Origin: an uncultured Litorilinea sp.
GTDB lineage: Bacteria > Chloroflexota > Anaerolineae > Caldilineales > Caldilineaceae
Assembly: GCA_946885925.1 (NCBI GenBank)
Contig: CAMPHP010000116.1
Coordinates: 1 to 7,839 of the forward strand
Direction: 5' to 3'
Length of the DNA stretch: 7,839 nt
In this document: in pieces, positions 6,064 to 7,839 of the stretch
Layout: each line of letters opens with the position of its first letter
Position numbering within the stretch: the stretch's first letter is position 1
Notes under the pieces: model-generated
What the model was told of the DNA's origin: nothing
Database searches by the model: none
The model's input: only the letters and a program-made list of their open reading frames with translations
Made by a program: the position numbers and the translations under genes

Positions 6064-6069
6064 TCCTCC
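6064..6069 (-). promoter_or_regulatory. ribosome-binding site that fixes the TTG start of moxR
   Basis: GGAGGA on the minus strand lies 5 nt before TTG at 6058. This is an almost perfect Shine-Dalgarno sequence at good spacing, and no ATG or GTG competes at that distance. It shows that this genome does use TTG starts. Confidence 0.8.
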
Positions 6070-6100
6070 GTGTGGGGTGATACCCGGTGGGGAAATGATC

Positions 6101-6190
6101 GTTTGAAACGGTGCTGGTGGAAACTGTACCAGTTGAGATGTAGCTGTTTGAAATACAGCCGTTTGAAACACAGCCGTTGGGGTATAGAAT
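6101..6190. repeat. degenerate 15-nt tandem repeats upstream of moxR
   Basis: About six units of 14-16 nt follow one another from 6101, 6116, 6132, 6146, 6161 and 6176. The clearest pair is GTTTGAAATACAGCC (6146-6160) and GTTTGAAACACAGCC (6161-6175), which differ at one base; GTTTGAAAC at 6101 and the other units are diverged copies. The array sits 43 nt before the moxR start codon, so it lies in the leader or promoter of that operon. Read as codons on the minus strand the period gives five-residue repeats (FQTAV type), but there is no credible gene there. Confidence 0.7.
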
Positions 6191-6259
6191 TTTGGTTCAT
6201 CATTCTAACTATATCCCATTCTACCTGATGCACGTAGAGTTGGCGAACCGTACACCCCT

Positions 6260-6337
6260 TTTGACACATTAGATTTGACACACTAGGTTTGTCAGCCTGG
6301 ATTTGACAGATAATTGAGCAGCAAATTGAGCAGAAAA
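6260..6337. repeat. degenerate TTTGACA-type tandem repeats in the divergent spacer
   Basis: Three 14-nt units, TTTGACACATTAGA (6260-6273), TTTGACACACTAGG (6274-6287) and TTTGTCAGCCTGGA (6288-6301), are followed by three 12-nt units, TTTGACAGATAA (6302-6313), TTGAGCAGCAAA (6314-6325) and TTGAGCAGAAAA (6326-6337). Several contain TTGACA, a perfect -35 box, but none has a -10 box at the right distance. The array lies just upstream of the real-looking promoter at 6376-6405 and could be a cluster of regulator sites or simply slipped-strand expansion. Confidence 0.7.
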
Positions 6338-6375
6338 CCAAAAGACACTCTCCCCACAGCAGTCACAAAAAGACT

Positions 6376-6405
6376 TTGACAGACAGAACTAGATAGATTC
6401 ATAAT
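6376..6405 (+). promoter_or_regulatory. sigma-70-type promoter facing the substrate-binding protein gene
   Basis: A perfect -35 TTGACA (6376-6381), an 18-nt spacer and a -10 CATAAT (6400-6405, five of six matches). The transcript would start near 6412 and reach the ATG at 6840 after a leader of about 430 nt. No better promoter is visible closer to the gene, although one with weaker boxes may exist. Confidence 0.6.
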
Positions 6406-6442
6406 AAGGATGCGGCGCTAATCCTATCCTCATTGGTGCCGT

Positions 6443-6454
6443 GGGCAATTGCCC
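6443..6454. promoter_or_regulatory. perfect 12-bp dyad, possible operator
   Basis: GGGCAATTGCCC is gapless and perfectly symmetric, and lies about 38 nt downstream of the predicted -10 box. A regulator bound here would block elongation or early transcription of a sugar-uptake operon. It lacks the central CG usual in LacI-family operators, so I do not assign a family. Confidence 0.4.
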
Positions 6455-6568
6455 TTTGCTTCGTAGATTTCCGCTTTTGTTTGTGTCTACTCTATTCTTT
6501 GCTCTTTTCTTTGCTGCGCTAAGCTTTGTTGTCGTTCAAATTCTCCAAATAGCTTTTTGAATCCACCT

Positions 6569-6595
6569 GCCCTTCGGAGATCTATCTGAAGAGGC
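6569..6595 (+). other. 10-bp hairpin in the leader
   Basis: Stem GCC + CTTCGGA pairs with TCTGAAG + GGC around the loop GATCTA, with one bulged A (6592) and one G·U pair. It is not followed by a T-tract, so it is not an intrinsic terminator; it could be an RNA regulatory or stability element. Confidence 0.45.
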
Positions 6596-6825
6596 CTAGC
6601 TTAAGAAGTGTACCTTAAGGAGAATCCCTTCATCGATCAAACCCCACCATTGGCGTCCCCCCACACTTTGCAATTTCCTTTTCTACCATCTCAACTATTT
6701 CTGCCATTAGTTCTTCGCCCTATGCCTTGGTTGGTGTTGTTTGAGCGAGTCTGTAGCAAGTCTGTGAAGTGGGATGAGGTGGTGCGATCCATTGTGTTTC
6801 AATTCCACGTGCTTTCGTCAGAAGT

Positions 6826-6831
6826 GAGGAG
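6826..6831 (+). promoter_or_regulatory. ribosome-binding site of the substrate-binding protein gene
   Basis: GAGGAG ends 8 nt before the ATG at 6840-6842. This is a strong Shine-Dalgarno match and decides the start. Confidence 0.8.
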
Positions 6832-6839
6832 ATATTGCC

Positions 6840-7839
6840 ATGCACATCCAGTTTTCCAAGCTATCACGACGTGCCTTTTTGCAAATGGCAGCAGCGACAG
6901 CCGCACCAGCTATTTTGGCTGCCTGTGCGCCTACCGCTGCACCAACGACTGGGGGTGAAGCAGCGGCTCCGGCAGCACCCTCTGCCGAAAAGGTCACCGT
7001 GCGGTATATCGGTATGGACTATGACAGCCGTATGCAGCCCGATACCCAAGCTTTGTTTGACGAGTTCAATGCCAGCCAAGATGAAATCGAAGGGCAGGTG
7101 GAGATTGTAAGTTGGCCCGATGGACGCAATGTGCTCTTGACGCAGATTAGTGGCGGGCAAGCACCAGACATTTTCAACGGTGGTGGTGGATGGTTGCTAG
7201 AGTTCCAGTCTGTGGGCGAGCTGGCACCTCTCGATGATCTACTTCCCGCAGACCTGCTGGACAAGTTTTGGGAGTCAGGCATCCAGGCGATGTCCGTAGA
7301 CGGCACGCTCTATGGAATGCCCTACTTCCTCGACCCACGCGGGCTCTACTATCGCAAAGATCTCTTTGATGAGGCTGGGCTTGCCGAACCCAAGACCTGG
7401 GCCGATATACGCGAGGCTGCCAAGGCGCTGCATAACCCGCCGACACTTTATGGTATCGGGCTAGGGCCAGGCGATTATTGGTGGTATGCATGGGTAGGCG
7501 CAATCGGTGGCGGCAACAATCTTAGCCGTTGGAAAGAAGATGGTAAATCACGCGTGGGTGACCCCGAAGGTATCGCTGCTGTGCAATTCTTGGCCGATTT
7601 GGTGCTGACCGATGATGTAGCGCAACCTTCACCCGCCAGTGCCAACCGGGATGCTGATTTACAGCCGCTCTTCCTGGGTGGGCAACTGGCAATCCTGGAG
7701 ACTGGCTCGTGGATGCCGACCATCATTACGAACGATGCGCCTGACCTGCAATTTGCGCTCGCTCCGCTGCCGGTATCGGATGCCGGCCTAAATCACGGTA
7801 ATGTCTTCTGGCCCGATGCTGTGATGATGGCAGAACAAT
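6840..7839 (+). CDS. ABC-transporter substrate-binding lipoprotein (family 1, sugar type), 5' part
   Basis: 333 codons are visible and the frame is still open at the right edge; family members are usually 420-460 residues. The N-terminus has a twin-arginine export signal (SRRAFLQ, residues 9-15), a hydrophobic stretch, and a lipobox LAAC ending at Cys29, so the protein should be exported folded and lipid-anchored outside the membrane. An Ala/Pro/Thr-rich linker (30-48) leads to the binding domain. Family features include LLTQISGGQAPDIF, DGTLYGMPYFLDPRGLYY and RKDLFDEAGLAEPKTW, then a Gly/Trp-rich stretch with DYWWYAW. This pattern fits the extracellular solute-binding family 1, mostly oligosaccharide or glycerol-phosphate uptake; the ligand cannot be told. 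Permease genes are expected to the right. The ATG at 6840-6842 follows GAGGAG by 8 nt. The gene is divergent from moxR. Confidence 0.92.
   Translation, partial: MHIQFSKLSRRAFLQMAAATAAPAILAACAPTAAPTTGGEAAAPAAPSAEKVTVRYIGMDYDSRMQPDTQALFDEFNASQDEIEGQVEIVSWPDGRNVLLTQISGGQAPDIFNGGGGWLLEFQSVGELAPLDDLLPADLLDKFWESGIQAMSVDGTLYGMPYFLDPRGLYYRKDLFDEAGLAEPKTWADIREAAKALHNPPTLYGIGLGPGDYWWYAWVGAIGGGNNLSRWKEDGKSRVGDPEGIAAVQFLADLVLTDDVAQPSPASANRDADLQPLFLGGQLAILETGSWMPTIITNDAPDLQFALAPLPVSDAGLNHGNVFWPDAVMMAEQ

Larger units (their letters stand above)
6412..6839 (+). other. long structured untranslated leader of the substrate-binding protein gene
   Basis: No credible gene lies here. Visible structure: a 7-bp stem with G·U pairs at about 6413-6442; a perfect dyad at 6443-6454; a pyrimidine-rich tract at about 6455-6520; a strong hairpin at 6569-6595; and CTTAAG at 6600-6605 repeated at 6614-6619, which can pair across an 8-nt loop. 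I recognise no known riboswitch class. A frame at 6608-6958 crosses into the next gene in another reading frame and resembles nothing. The leader boundaries depend on the predicted promoter. Confidence 0.4.

Noticed and set aside
6039..6341. A 100-codon minus-strand frame across the spacer upstream of moxR, with five-residue repeats.
   Set aside because: The repeats come from the 15-nt DNA array; the frame overlaps the moxR start out of phase and has no ribosome-binding site or recognisable protein character.
6617..6622. AAGGAG on the plus strand in the leader, resembling a ribosome-binding site.
   Set aside because: No start codon follows at proper spacing and no coding frame depends on it.
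6608..6958. A 116-codon plus-strand frame starting with GTG before the substrate-binding gene.
   Set aside because: It overlaps the well-supported lipoprotein start in a different frame and its composition is not protein-like.

Overview
The window looks like a chromosomal segment of a filamentous-type Chloroflexota bacterium (Caldilinea/Anaerolineae-like is my best guess). The grounds are family resemblance only: a MoxR–DUF58–DUF4129 membrane cluster, an S1-domain protein with the RPSELLVNVGSKRDG-type motif, and a Tat-exported lipoprotein sugar-binding protein with an Ala/Pro/Thr-rich linker. Base composition is moderate in GC with AT-rich intergenic stretches. No phage, CRISPR, tRNA or rRNA feature is visible.

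Minus strand, in order of transcription (right to left). A MoxR-type AAA+ ATPase (6058 to 5108) is followed after 46 nt by a DUF58 membrane protein (5061 to 3880); these two look like one operon. After a 181-nt gap comes a poxvirus-like type IB DNA topoisomerase (3698 to 2574). A 413-nt spacer follows, carrying a strongly palindromic REP/MITE-like element (2399-2515) and a small tandem repeat array (2191-2255). Next is a DUF4129 membrane protein broken into two in-frame pieces by a single TGA (2160 to 1693 and 1692 to 493). Last is the start of an S1 RNA-binding-domain gene (328 to beyond the left edge), with its own near-consensus sigma-70 promoter (435-463).

Plus strand. A 781-nt divergent intergenic region (6059-6839) separates moxR from the 5' part of an ABC-transporter substrate-binding lipoprotein (6840 to beyond the right edge). 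That region holds two degenerate short tandem repeat arrays (unit about 15 nt at 6101-6190; 14 then 12 nt at 6260-6337), a good plus-strand promoter (6376-6405), and a leader of about 430 nt with hairpins and a perfect 12-nt dyad.

How the genes fit together. MoxR, DUF58 and DUF4129 proteins are repeatedly neighbours in bacteria. They are thought to form a membrane-associated ATPase/adaptor system for maturing or remodelling cell-envelope or protein complexes, but the substrate in this lineage is unknown. The topoisomerase gene sits in the middle of this cluster and has no evident functional link to it. The substrate-binding protein would begin a carbohydrate-uptake operon whose permease genes would lie to the right.

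The observations most worth following are the in-frame TGA in the DUF4129 gene, which falls inside a predicted membrane helix, and the unusual density of short tandem and inverted repeats in the spacers. I do not see a clearly new defence or mobile system here.
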